A stretch of 64,000 nt of DNA from assembly GCA_013399855.1 (NCBI GenBank), contig VXAY01006832.1:1023297-1087296 (forward strand). The letters are read 5' to 3'. Source of the DNA: Oxyruncus cristatus. Taxonomy: Eukaryota; Chordata; Aves; Passeriformes; Cotingidae. The number at the start of each line of letters is the position of its first letter. The first letter of the stretch is position 1. Shown in pieces: positions 1 to 12,150 of the stretch. The notes beneath the pieces are model-generated. The model worked only from the letters and a program-made list of their open reading frames with translations, was not told where the DNA came from and ran no database searches. The position numbers and the translations under genes were made by a program.

Positions 1-600
1 AAAAAAAAAAAAAAAGGATGGAAAACAGAAATGCTATTTTAAAGAGCAAATAGCAAAGGCTCCTGCAGAGCGCGGGGAGGATTTTCAGCGGAACCTGTGT
101 GAAATAGTTCCACAAATCCCACTGCCTTGAAATGAAGGACAATGAAGCAGTGAACCTGTACTTGATGCTTATGGAAATTATATCTCTTATTAGTTTCTAT
201 AGCTGAAGGATGTGTGCACTGCTGATTAGTGAAGAACTTAAGTGCTACGGATAAGTGTATAGAAAAACAAGCAGTAAGGCTTGGAAATTCTCTGAAAATA
301 CAAAACAAATGATGAAATCTCTTTAGGGAAGTAATTGACCTTTTTAAATTATAAACTCTGGAGTAGAAAGATTTAAGAGTACTAATTTGCAGTGAAGCAG
401 GTGTGACAGCTTAACTGCTAACTTTTTACAAATGTGGTGTGTGAAGTCTAAGCAGTCTATAATGCTAATATGAATATATAATAGGCATCTTAATAATCCA
501 AAATATCTAGAAAAAAAAATAAGTGCTGTTCAGAATTACTATCATGGCATTTGTAGTTATCCAAATCTTCAGTTGTATACAGTTTTGAACAAAAGTCATC
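1..600. other. Non-genic sequence
   Basis: The window opens inside a run of 15 A. The rest is AT-rich with short A and T runs. No open frame looks coding, and I see no splice-flanked exon, repeat family or RNA gene here. Confidence 0.6.
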
Positions 601-680
601 TATTATATATATATGTATATCTACATATATATGTATACACATATATGTATATATACATATATGTATATTCATGTACATAT
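601..680. repeat. TA / CATATG-rich microsatellite
   Basis: An irregular alternating purine-pyrimidine tract of TATA, CATATA and GTATA units. It contains a perfect 26-bp palindrome at 639-664, so either strand could form a cruciform. It is a simple-sequence repeat; the minus-strand open frame across it encodes only a repetitive I/Y/H/M peptide and is not a gene. Confidence 0.85.
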
Positions 681-2300
681 TTGTTCAAAAAACAGTGACA
701 AATCACTGATATGATTTACATATTTATGTCAATTTTTTCAATAAAGCACAAACTGGTATAAAAGTAGCTCGTGGATGGAGATGCTTTGTTGGATGTTATA
801 TGCTGAGGGAGCGTACATATTGCCAATGAGGGAGTCAGGTGTGGGCTTTACCCGTTATTGAGTCAAGGAAAAGTGGATTAATCCATCAAGAGCAAGAAAT
901 GCCACCCAATCTAACAGACCATCAGTTGTTTCTCTAAGAAAGTGGAAAGGGGAGTAAGAAAGAACTGAAATTTAGGAGTAAATTCCAGATAGAATGTGTG
1001 TTTTAAGAGTACAACAATTCAGCTGGAATCAGAGAAAAAATATCCTGTGGGATACAGTATTGATACAAGTAGATAAATTGCAGGTTTTCTTTCATCTGCT
1101 CACTTATGCATTTTTAAACACGGTGTTGGGGAACATATTAATATATGTACAACCCCTCAACACATTTTCCAAGCTATTGAAAGGGGAGCAAAATTCCACC
1201 AAAGTGGGGCTGCAGAGGCTGAGTTGGGGCGGCGTTAATCCGTGTGGGAAGGCAGTGCCCTGGGGTTTGCATTTTAAGCAAGAAAACTGTCTGGCAGAGT
1301 GGGGAGTGTGTCTGAACCCTAATTGTCCATGCAAGATATTTCACCAAAACTACTGCAGAATATTGCTTTTGGGGCATTACAGCTCCTTTTGGATTCCTTC
1401 AGTAAACGGTGACTTCAGTGTAAGAAGGTGGTTCAGAACGTTACTTGTAGCAGGGGGAAAAAAGTCCCTCTAAAGGTGCTTTGTTCCTCTGTTTGCTCCA
1501 GAGGGAGACTTAAATAATTGTGAGTTCAAGTACCTGAAGCTACATAGACATGGAATTTTTGGGGGTCTGGCCTTGTGCATGGTGAAAACATACATAAAAT
1601 GTCTGTTATCAAAGGCAGGAGACCTATGTTTTCAATTAATTCTTTTACTGGCTAATTTTTGTAACACTTGACCGAAAGAATGCCTGCTTGGCCTGCTTAT
1701 GACTAATTAGTAGGATTAACTCTTGTTTAAAAATGTTGCCTGAAAAGACATAACAGAACGCATGGAGACTTGTAATGAAATTCCTAGGAAAAAAACTAAC
1801 TCCGTTCTTCCACTAGGACTCTTCTCAGTGCTCCCAGCACAGCAGGTGGAGAGGAAGGGAATTTCTTGTCCTGTAGGAGTTTCTTTTCTGCCTGGGCATT
1901 AAAATTTTACTCTAAATTCTGTATTTGTTCTTTTGTTTGCTGTAAGCTTTTTAAGTGATCAGCCAACCAATGAATCAATGAATGGCAGTATTTAAGTTCA
2001 CTTTCTGCAGGATATGCAGAGCTAAGGAGCCCCCACCTTTTTCAGGGTCCTGTGGGAAAGCACAAGAATCATCACAAAATAGCTGTGAATCAGGCTGTGT
2101 AAATGTGTTACCTGCTCTCTTCCTCCAGACAGTGAATCTCCAAAAATAAATACAGAAATTACTACCGTGGAACTATCCAGGCTGTCAGGTTTTATGTGAA
2201 CATTTTTATTTAAATCATTTGAGGATGTTCTCTACCTTCTTTAAAAATCAAGATTGGAAAAGTTGGTCCCTTTTTGCACTCCCGGGACACGGATACACTT
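681..2300. other. Non-genic sequence
   Basis: The longest frame is 159 codons on the plus strand (994-1473, ATG start). Its translation has no domain I recognise, overlapping minus-strand frames cover the same bases, and I see no convincing splice sites at its ends, so I treat it as chance. No repeat family was recognised. Confidence 0.55.
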
Positions 2301-2440
2301 AGTGGTTTGGGGGTTTTTGGGGGGTTGGGTTGGGTTGGTTTTTTGTTTGTTTTGCTTGTGTGTTTGTTTGGGGTTTTTTGTGGGTTGGTTGATTGTTTTG
2401 CTGTTGTGTTTTCCCCTAACAAAAAAAAAAAAAAAAANGA
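2301..2440 (+). repeat. G/T-rich low-complexity tract ending in poly-A
   Basis: About 110 bases made almost only of G and T, followed by a run of 17 A at 2421-2437 and a single undetermined base (N) at 2438. The first part carries G runs of 5, 6, 3 and 3 separated by short T loops (2309-2334), which meets the usual G-quadruplex pattern on the plus strand. Such G/T stretches are frequent in bird genomes. The frames that cross it in both directions are low-complexity shadows. Confidence 0.85.
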
Positions 2441-3857
2441 AGTCTTTTAAAAAATGTGTGAGTTTCCTACAGTGGGACAGGTTAGACATTTAGTTTGTAC
2501 TTCAAGTGTGTCATAACTACTATTTCATTACTATAATGGTGATGAATGCAAGGAAAAAAAATATGGAAGTGGTTTATTGTGTATGAACTGTCACAGCTTG
2601 ATTATATTCTCTATATCCTTCCAGTTTTGATTTGCTAAGATTAGGGAAATAGGTTTTAAGAGAAGCACTGCCATTCTGTGAGGAATACTCTATCCACTTT
2701 GCATTAGCCTCAAGAAAACAAGAATTCTCATTTGTTGCACTCTTAGATTGGGTCATACATAAAATCTACTTTTCTGAGTCTCTGTGGTGCTCTTGTGTCC
2801 ATGATAAGAGTTTTGAGGTTTTGGGTTTTGTTGTTTAGTTCAGACTGTGCTAGTTTGCCTTGTTTGTGTATCCTTGAGCTTAATGTACCTATTCCATCTC
2901 AGATTCCTGTGGCAGTGTCAGTTAATAGCATTAGCTAAAAGCATGAGCAAATCTATAATTGATTTATTTAGTGTCCTCCTTTAGAATGGAGGAACAATAT
3001 CTCCAAGAAGCAACAGTTTCCATGTACAACATCTGCTTCTCTGTAAACTTCTGACACCTGACTCATAGTTGGAAATAATTTTCCAGCAGTGGAGTGGGTA
3101 GGGAAATCAAAAGAAGCATTTGTAGGGAAGGATAAACTTCCATTTGGTTTCTATTTCAGAAAAAAAGATTTTGAAATATGTAGAAATGTCCCTTTTGATC
3201 ATTTGTAATTCAAATGTTCCTCTGTTCTGGTTGAAGCAACTTTTAATGAAATTAAGATAATCTGCAGTACTACAAATAATGAAGTTTGAAAGAAAATTTA
3301 AGTTTTCTGAGTCACTGAGATGATTTTAATTTTTTTTTTAGTGTTCTTATTTTTCGCTGAATTCAAGATGAAGAAATGTTTGATATGTCAAAAATGTTCA
3401 GAGACAGAAAAACTATTTCTTGTTAACCTTTATTCAGCAACATTATTAATAATCATCATAATTTCCAGTGCTGAACATAAGATATAATGTGGCTGAGAAC
3501 ACTGTGGCAAACAACATCAAAGAAAGCTTGGTTACATAGCAATTACTTCCAGTTAAAATGATCTCTGCATATCTACTTTTCAGTTAATGTGCTGTTATGC
3601 AAAGTATCAGCGTGTAAACGGTTTCTCTGAACTGACCTGGAATTTTTAGTAAGATGCAAAGAACATTAGGTTAACTCCCTTCATCAATCCTTACGTTAAG
3701 GATGAAGGTTTCCTATAGTTAGTAGGATAAAACTGTACCAGCCATGTATATATCCAACACTGACTGTACCCACGTTGCACATTTTTTCCCGCCATTGTTC
3801 TGCACAGCTTTGCTTATTTTTTGTACAGGTTGTTTTGATTTTCCTAATTTATCTCAT
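2441..3857. other. Non-genic sequence
   Basis: AT-rich sequence without a recognisable gene, repeat family or RNA. No frame is long or protein-like. Confidence 0.55.
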
Positions 3858-3906
3858 TTTGTTTTGTTTTGTTTTGTTTTGGTTTGGTTTGGTTTGGTTT
3901 TTTTCA
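3858..3906. repeat. (TTTTG)n then (GGTTT)n microsatellite
   Basis: Consecutive pentamer units: first TTTTG repeats, then GGTTT repeats, ending in a T run. It is a typical avian simple repeat. A minus-strand frame reading KQNKT-type repeats across it is a shadow. Confidence 0.9.
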
Positions 3907-4970
3907 TATAATTGGGGCAGAAGTCCTGGGATATAGGCTCTTCTTGTGGAATTTGAAGAAAAAGCAATGGTGAACTGGTCAGTAAGTCTCACAACGAGCG
4001 TGCCAAAAAATGGCTGAGTGAAAGAACTAAAATTCTCAGACATGGTTTCTACTGGACAAAAGTTGTTCTCCGTGGTAGAATTTGAGGTTAAATCCCTGTG
4101 GCCTTGCTGCCTTTGGGAAGGTTTTTTCTGTGTAATTTTGCTCCTGCCAGAGGTTCGTGAGAAGAGATGGGTTGTATATTTGTGTCTTTGTAGCCTGGTT
4201 GCAAAAGGGAGACAATTTTGGATTATTCTTTTCCCCCCATGGCTTTTTTACTTGTCTGTTTAATTAGTGAGAACCCTTTAGGCTCAGAATAGCTTTGTGA
4301 GCAGGTATGACATCTAGCAGAGTGGCCATTCCTAGCAGGGCTTGAGTTTTAGTTGCCACTTTATTTGTAAGATAGCTTCCTTGCCTCCAGTTATGTCAGT
4401 GCTGATATTTTTAAAATAGTCTATGTTATGGTTACTTGGAGTATTTTATTTACCAAAGTGTTCTGAGGCAAATCTGCCCTTACTTATCTGGGGGTTCTAT
4501 GAGGTGACTCAGGTGTGTACCCACAGCTTTGTCCATCTGAGCTCTTAGATTCTTTAACAGCCTGAAAAAGAAGGCAGTGAGCATTTTACTGCATTTAGGA
4601 AAAAGCATTTACCTTTGCATAGTTTCTGTGGCTCACCGAAACCAAACAAAAGTCCCACCTTCTGAAATATCACAGACTGAAAACACAGGGCAGTTTTTTT
4701 CTTCAGCTTTAGAAGTGAACAACGTCCTTAATTCATTATCTCATAAGGAAATTCATTCAGTATGAAATCATACTGAACACTTTTGGCCGTGTTATTGCCC
4801 ATCATTTTCAAAAGTGCAAATTAACTCGCCAGTGGTTTTAAAGTCTGTAAATTGTGCTGTTAATTGGCTGCATATAAAATAAGCAGTTAATGCCTTTTTT
4901 CTCAACAAACTGAATGACTTTATCTACTTCCCCTTCCTTTATTATAGATAGCAGGCACCACAAATTCAGT
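3907..4970. other. Non-genic sequence
   Basis: No gene, repeat family or RNA is recognised. Short open frames up to 81 codons have no recognisable content. Confidence 0.55.
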
Positions 4971-4976
4971 GTTCAG

Positions 4977-5058
4977 CGCGGAACGGTGCCTATCAAGCGC
5001 CGCATTACAGCACACAGCAGAGGTGAAGAAGACTTCGGAATCATTTTCTTGCTTTTCG
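4977..5058. other. CpG-retaining patch, possible conserved element
   Basis: Seven CpG dinucleotides fall in about 80 bases, while flanking kilobases have almost none. CpG retention in AT-rich vertebrate DNA can mark low germline methylation or purifying selection, so this is a candidate regulatory or conserved non-coding element. A 100-codon frame (4914-5216 plus) crosses it but resembles nothing I know. Function is inference only. Confidence 0.3.
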
Positions 5059-8000
5059 CATTTAATTTTTCAGTTGCTGCTTTAAAAGGCCTCTCAGACA
5101 GTGGGTATTCTCCGGGGCTGGTTGGGTTCCTGTGCTGGTTTAATAGTGAACGTGACACCTGTAGAAGTGTGGCACTGAGAGAATTAGTGAACTCATCAGA
5201 AGGAAGGAAGGAATGATCAATTATTCACCACACGCCATCAACTACCAGAAGCGTGACTGCTGCCTGTCCCTCTCCTTGTCTTTCTTCTGCACACACACAC
5301 TCAGTTTATGCTATTTGTGCAATTACATTATTTTCATTCAAACAATCTCTAGAGAAACCTGTTTATTTGAGTATGCTGGAACATTCATCATTAGGGTGTT
5401 GCATCAAGTGTCCTTGACATTCACTGCTCTGTGCCTCCTCCATCTTCCTCTTTAATTATTTTAATACTTGGAATAAATAAAACAACAGAAAGATCTGGCT
5501 GATTTACCTAAAAAGAACAGAATGCATAGAAACATTTCATAATTAGATCACTCAAGGATTATTTTTTGACTATTTTTCTCCTTTCTCTCCAAACTCTTGT
5601 GCTTGAACCTGATTTTCCAGGGGAGGAGTCTAACAGCCTTTAGGTTTTTACGTGTAAGAAAGGCTTTTGTTCTGCAGCTCTAAATATTCATAATGCACAC
5701 AAAGGAAGATTACTGGGGTTTTTATTCACTTTGAAATGTTAGCAAGAATATTTTTTCAAAACTCAGAAGTTGTAACAGAAACCTCATTAATCCTTGAACA
5801 TGGCTTTATATGCTAGGCAGATATTAGTGTTAAAATAACACATATGCTCTTTTGATATAAATATTCAAGATCACAGCATCTTCATAATCATTTTAATTTT
5901 TGTTCAAGTTTGATTATCATAAAATTGAAGTAGAATATTTAAAAAGTGCATTACTCTGAAAAAAATCAAAAAATTGCTGGTTGTTGCAAAGAGCTTAGAG
6001 ATTCTGCTAGAGGTTCGTGAGTAGCTTAAAAAAGAGAGACAACTGTTGCTGGAACTTGGAGCTGAGAAAAAAAATTAAGGAAGAGCCTGAGGATGGAATG
6101 TATTCTTCTGTTCTTCGTCATATACAAGGATGTTTTTTTAAGTCTTTATCATCTAAAGAGTTCTTTATAAGCCCATGAGGCAATAGGGTGGAATATTTCA
6201 GCTGTTGATGGGAACATCATCGAGCAGCAGAGCTGTAGAGAGAGAAGTGTGGAAGACTCCATCATGATGAGCTTAATGAAAGAGTTTGAAAAGCAAAGCT
6301 CCAAAATTTTAGCTTGCTGTGACAATGCATATATCTTTAAACCTCTGTTACCAACACTTATTATGTAAACTTGTTATTACATTCCAAGTAGTGTGCAGAT
6401 GTTGTGCAGATCATTTGTGTGTAGATCACTCCAGCAGGTGATAGCTACACAAATTCAGCCATGCCATGCAGTCTGCTCCCCTCCCAGCCCCGTGCTGGAC
6501 ATACTCTCAGCTGTCACTGAAATTTCACTCCTCGCCTCTTCAAGAAGCCTTTTTTTTATACTTTGGCTTTAAACTCTTGTTGTCCAACTTGCTTTTATAT
6601 TCATGTGCTTGTGACAGATGTGGGAGAAATGCAGGCTGGGTGTAGCTGTACCAAATGCCACCTTTGCTGTCTGTCAGCCCTGTGGCTGCAGGGACGAGAG
6701 GAGAGGGGATGACTGTGAAACGATTTCGAGCCCAAGAGCACAAAGATACTAAACCTGATCAACTTCAAACTCTCTCAGTAGTTAAATGCAGTGTCCTAGG
6801 TAGAGATTATAATCTGTATTTACACTGCATGTGTCTGTCGGGTACAATGTAGGTGCATGCATGACCTTCTCTGGAAAGGAAGACTTAAAGCCCTGTTAGA
6901 TCTAAAGACTTGACACAGGAAGAAGTGCCTAAAAGTGCTGTTTCAGAGCCTGGTGTTTGCCCTGCCTGAATATTAAGCTGGCAGCTCCTGGTCTTTTCTG
7001 AAGTGTTGGTGAAGTGGACGTGCTTGGCTCTTATTTGCTTGATTTCATCACGGGGAGCAAACAAATGTTTTGTTTGTGTTGGTTTTTTTCTGTTACATTT
7101 TTCTTTCGTTTTTTTTTTCCCCTCCCTGTCAACTGGATGGAATATCTTAGTTCTAATTCCCTTTTTTTAAAAGCAGTATTCTTTCGCAGACACTTGTTGC
7201 ATCTTGTTATTATTTGACTATTCCATCTGAAATCTGAATGCCAAAAACTTGGTTTTGCATTATCCCTTTCTACTAAAGTGTAACATTAAAAATAATTACT
7301 TGCAATGTTGCTTGTGCAAGTACTTCAACCACTTTACTCTGAGGTTCTGTTTCTGTACCAAAGCTGTCACAGTTTCATGTCATACTATAACAGCTGTGCA
7401 TTAGAGCACTGGCCACATTTGGCCTGCAAGTGTCAGATAACCACAAGATTCCAAAATAGAAATAATGACAGTGATCTTAATTCAGTAAATACATACTATC
7501 ATCTCTTTTGAGGCAATTATTTAGGCTTGTTTGCAAAACCAGAATTAAAACACTGAATTGATATTCCCGTGGAATCCCAGAAGCCCTGTAATTTAGAGTG
7601 CAACTGGTAGAGTCTGGTTGTAATGAGGTTCAAAGGCAGTGTCTTCTGGGGGTACCAAATGTGCTGTGATTAAAAACTGGCAAAAAGCATCATTTATTTC
7701 CATTTTGCACAGTAGGTCAGGGAAACATAAATCAAGTATCTTGACAGGAAATCTGTTGTGAATCTAGAGAATGAAATACCATCCTGCCTCCTCTTGGTCC
7801 CATGCCTTCAGCTGTAGAGCGGAATTCTGTTGTTGACGTCAGGGACAGTTCTTGAATTGGGGTAAAAATATGCCACACATTTGCTGTGCCATTTGTTTAA
7901 AGGCTAGTTGGGAATGAGTAGAGGGGAGTGTTTGTCATCACATCTCTCATCAATGTATTGCTGTCTCTGATTCTATGCGAGATTAATTTCTAGCATTTGT

Positions 8001-9530
8001 TGACAGCTCTGTGGTTTCCACAACAGAGTGAAATGTAGATATTAACATAAAATGTTCATTGTGTGGCAACATTCTTAGGAACCCTGAGAGTTTATTACAG
8101 CTTATGACTATTATTAATAATACTGTTTTAAAAGCAGATGTACCAGTGTTTGCATTTTTCAGTATGTGCCATACTTAGCAAGAGATCTCCAGGATAAATT
8201 TATTCCTGACCTTGATTTGTATGGATCACTAACTGTTGCTTTAAAATGCCCCAGGTAATATTTACCATACAGAGAAATAAATAGAAGTGTTGGGATGCTA
8301 CTGCATAACAGTTGTGGAATTTCCTTGGCAAAGATACTTTCTGGGTCACAAATGTGCTGGAAACTATCACAGCCATCAGCAGGTGATATTTTTGTTCTTT
8401 GCTTCTCCTCTGCCGTGCTGAAACCAGAATTTCTCATGTGATGTTTATACTGATGCGTTAAAACTCATCTGATTAGTTTTCCCCTGAAAAATATATGTTT
8501 TAGAACCTGCTCTACAGGTTCACGCTCAGGAATAAATGAGAGGATGTGGCACAGCTCAACAGAAATATGTTCTGATGTAATTTCCCTTTAAAAATTGCAC
8601 CGGATTTCTCTCTTTTCCTCCATCCCTTATGCCTTTTCTAGTCATGTCAGGGGAATTTGAATACTCAGTGATGCTAATTTGTATTGGTATTATTGACTGC
8701 TTTGCAAATGCTGTAAGCTGTGTTTTAAAAACTAAAGTGTCAGCCAGGAAAATGTTAACCATTTCAGCAATTGTAAGAAAAAAACCCATGGTGGTAAAAT
8801 ATACATATTTCACTAAAAGAAAGCTGGCACGAGTGGGAAAGATATAAACTAGAGCAGCATTTCTTCATGTAGGAGTGGGGCTCAGTATTGCCAGCGAGGG
8901 AGGACCAACACCATGTGGACTTTCTCATACAAGAGATATGCTTTAAAATAACTAGGAATGTTAAAGTGGAGATAAAACCTTTGAATGGGGAAATGTTTTA
9001 GAAACATTGCAAATTAAACCATTATGCTATAAATCCTTTCGGTGCTATGGCAGCAGGTAGGAAAGCCCAACTGAAAATATGTTTTGTTTGCTTCCATATT
9101 TAACCCCAATTACCCTTTGCAGGGGAATTCTTTTTAACATTCAGTCCCTCGTGTCACTTTTTAGCTTCTGTAGGTCTTATTTTCCCCCACTACATAAATT
9201 GCAGCAGGTGCACAGAATTGAAGACATTACAATTAAATGTAATCAAATATTTTAGGCACTAATGAACAGCTCCAGGAAAACAAGTCAAAAGGAAAAAAAA
9301 AACCCAACAAAAAAGAGCCTTTAAGTGAGTGGATTTTCAAACACCCAAGGCACCATAGGGCCAATTAAGGGAGTCAGACACCAGGACACATACTGGCATT
9401 AATTATCTTTGAGTTCAGGGAAATAAAAAATAAAAGCAACAATTATCATAATAAATTTCCACACACTGCTTGTACGTTGTGCTAATCTACAACACACCTG
9501 GGTTTCCCAGATTTAAGGCACGAAAGTGAA
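5059..9530. other. Non-genic sequence
   Basis: About 4.5 kb of AT-rich sequence with scattered homopolymer runs and no recognised gene, RNA or interspersed repeat. The longest frame is 92 codons (8159-8437 minus), without a recognised motif. Confidence 0.55.
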
Positions 9531-9866
9531 TCCTCAGTCAGCCGGTAATGACCTCACGTCGGGGCTGCTTTGCCTCGGTCTCCCAGCCAGGCAGAGCCCA
9601 GTGCCAGGTCCAACCTGCAGCTCAGCTTTACCCTGTGCCGCTCACAAGTGCAGCCCTGCACACCCTGTGCTGGCTGCAAGCAGACAGGCCATTCCAGCAG
9701 CACGGAATTTCCCCCTCCCTCCTTTCTCTCACTCTCACTTTATTACGCCCGCTGAAAATTTTCACAGCAGGAGTATCAGCCTCGATCTACTCTAAAGCCC
9801 GTGTGTCTCTCTGATTCTCCTTTCTCTGAACTGAGAAGGAGGCAAACTGAAAGTGCAGCTATTTCG
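9531..9866. other. GC-richer, CpG-retaining patch
   Basis: About 12 CpGs fall in 335 bases, with a locally GC-rich core (9540-9720). Three overlapping plus-strand frames cover the core, as expected for GC-rich sequence with few stop codons. None gives a protein I recognise and none has a convincing coding context. It could be a small CpG island, an enhancer or an old conserved element; sequence alone does not decide. Confidence 0.3.
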
Positions 9867-11510
9867 TGTGTGTCATAAGGGTTTCTTGAAATGTGCAGAT
9901 GCAGGAAAAAGCAGGATAGGCACTGAGCTAGAGGAAAAAAATTTTTGAAGGGTATTAAAAAATTGATCTTTCTCTGACTGATACTTGAACCGGCTGCAAG
10001 CTATTCTCGCTGAAAATACAGGAAAACTGGGTAATGGGTTTGGGGCTGTTGGGTTTATTTCAGCATTAGGTAAAATTAGTGTCTGTAGTGGCTTTCTTTG
10101 AAGCATTGTCTGGCTGTTTGGTTGCATCTGGAGGGTGAGTGTCAATCACTCCAATTTTCACACAACATGAACTAGAAAAAAAAAAAAAAAAGCCCTAAAT
10201 GAACAAGATGAGGTTTAAATTTGTCAGTCATGTGATTTTTAAAAAAAAAAATTTTCCCCTCTCTGTGTCTGCTAATTAAATTTTTGTGCTTTTAATGGAA
10301 GTGTTTTGGGACATCCTTTATATTCAGAAGGTGTTTTGTACAGCGTGGACTCCACCAAGAGGAACTACTTGGGAGGAATGGGCCAATAAAAATGAGCTAC
10401 AGCCCTTTCCCCAGCAGTGGCACGGTACAACACAGGCCAAAAGTAAATTGTGTGTGGTCTGCAAGATTATAGAAGACATTTATAACAGCTGAGCTGAAAG
10501 ATAATAAAGATATTAAAGTGGCTTTATCACAGGAGGAAGCAGGGCCTGATTACAGTGTACTACTTCAGTTTTGGGACAGTCAAAGCAAACTCCCCAGCTG
10601 GGCTGTGTCAAACAGCAGAGAACACCCTGTCAGATGCACTGGCAAGGCAATTTAAGAGCGCAGGTAATACATGGGATTCTGGGGACTTCAGAAAGGTTTC
10701 AACAACTTTGGCACCTGGTCAAGGAAGTGCCAGAAGGAGCTTCTAGATCTTTGTGGAATTTGCTTCATCAGTATCTAAAACTGTCTTTAGAAAATCTTGA
10801 AGCAGTTCGCTCTCGTATTTTCAAGATTAGGTATTTCAATTTCTCGCTCTGAAAAGATGGTTTTGTATTTAAGAATCAGAAGTAATAGCACTGAATGTAG
10901 ATGTCTGAAAACAAAACACGTTTCAGTCTGAAATAGATAATCTAGAGAGAAGTACGTATTTTACTTTGGTTTGATAAACTGGGAAATACAAAGCTGAACT
11001 GGCTTTAACGATCAATTTGAGACACACTTTGAAACCATCCAAAGAGGCATTTGATGGTTTTGCAATATGAAACATATTTACAGTTTGGCTTTGGATTAAA
11101 TTTGTGTTGAAAAATGGTGTCATTGTGTAATTATATAAATTCAAGGCAGAAATTATTATTTTCCTTTTTGTCAGCACACTGTTTCTTCTGAAAACTCTGT
11201 TATCTAGAAAAGTAATAGACCTCTATTCAAGAGGAAAAAAAGGAAAGAGAAGTTTTAAAATTCAAGAGAGCAAACATACCAAACCAGTCGTGCACCCAAC
11301 TAAGGAACATTTTATTCCTTATGTTGCCATATTTTCCCTTTTGATGGCCAGCCCACAGGGACAGACTCCACGTCCCTGGGAGAAATTGGTTTCTGAAGGA
11401 AGATGATTCGGATTGAAGGGACACTTTTTTCAGTAGTTAGTGTAGTTATTATGAGAATCATTTGCTGAAACTGTGACTTGTATTATTCTTGCAGCTGTTC
11501 TTCACAAATT
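9867..11510. other. Non-genic sequence with poly-A run
   Basis: Contains a run of 16 A at 10176-10191 and an A11 run near 10242. A 19-base block near 11369 is also present in the CR1 fragment at 11.86-12.15 kb (see findings). No gene or RNA recognised; the longest frames are about 90 codons. Confidence 0.5.
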
Positions 11511-11580
11511 TTTCTCTTTTTTTCTTTTTTTTTCTTTTTTTTNNNNNNNNNNNNNNNNNNNTTTTTTTTTTTTTTTTTTT
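11511..11580. repeat. Poly-T tract with 19-base assembly gap
   Basis: T runs interrupted by single C, then 19 N (11543-11561), then 19 T. The gap lies inside the homopolymer, so its true length is unknown and the N count may be only an estimate. Confidence 0.95.
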
Positions 11581-11856
11581 GATTAAAGACAAAGAGCCAC
11601 TGCTGTCTTTTATCTTTTCTAACAAGGACTGATTTACAAGCTCCCATGGATAGCTATAAATACATTCAAATATCTTTTAAGTATACCAGACCTGATCATT
11701 CTCATCTGCTATTGTCTTCTATTCTTTTTTCGTGGTATTTTTCCTGATGAGTCCCTGTCAGCCTGCACAGGTGTGTTTCTTAAAACACTTAAAGCAGTGC
11801 CAATTAATTGTAAGTACTGCAAAGAGCAGAGATTTCTCGTTTCTGGCATGAGTGGC

Positions 11857-12150
11857 ATGGGAAGTTGGAGGGGGACCCCAGGGGTCACCTGGTTCAATCT
11901 TTCTTGGCAAAAACACAGTAAAAACACTGTCTAGACAATATGACCCAGCACCTTTGATAATCCACCTGCATCTTAAACGTGTCCAGTGCTGGGGAATCCA
12001 CCACGTCCCTGGGAGAAATTATTCCAATGGCTGATTGTTCTCATAGTGAAAAATATTCCTCTTGTGTCTAATCAGAATCTCCCCAGAAGTAACCTGTATC
12101 TATTACCCCTCCCCTTTTCCATGTGACTCCTTGAAAAAGAGATACTTTGG
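11857..12150 (-). mobile_element. CR1 LINE retroposon, 5'-truncated 3' fragment
   Basis: Read on the minus strand this is the 3' portion of a CR1 non-LTR retroposon. On the plus strand the order is the typical reverse complement: the block around GTCACCTGGTTC, then the block on short-lived local deficits in CR1 coding sequence ('AGTGCTGGGGAATCCACCAC', 'TCCCTGGGAGAAATTATTCC') and the AATCAGAATCTCCCCAG block at about 12072. These match my memory of CR1 ORF2 C-terminal and 3' UTR sequence. The fragment lacks the reverse transcriptase core and 5' end, as most CR1 copies do, and the terminal ATTCTRTG repeats are not visible. It is a dead fossil insertion. Edges are good to perhaps 15 bases. Confidence 0.85.

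Noticed and set aside
994..1473. 159-codon plus-strand open frame
   Set aside because: No recognisable motif or family; overlapping minus-strand frames; length is compatible with chance in 64 kb.
4973..4993. REST/NRSF-like site in the CpG patch
   Set aside because: The left half resembles TTCAGCACC, but the right half-site and the spacing do not fit the 21-bp consensus.
4149..6021. 13-base identity AGAGGTTCGTGAG at 4149 and 6009
   Set aside because: Little flanking similarity; a chance match is likely.
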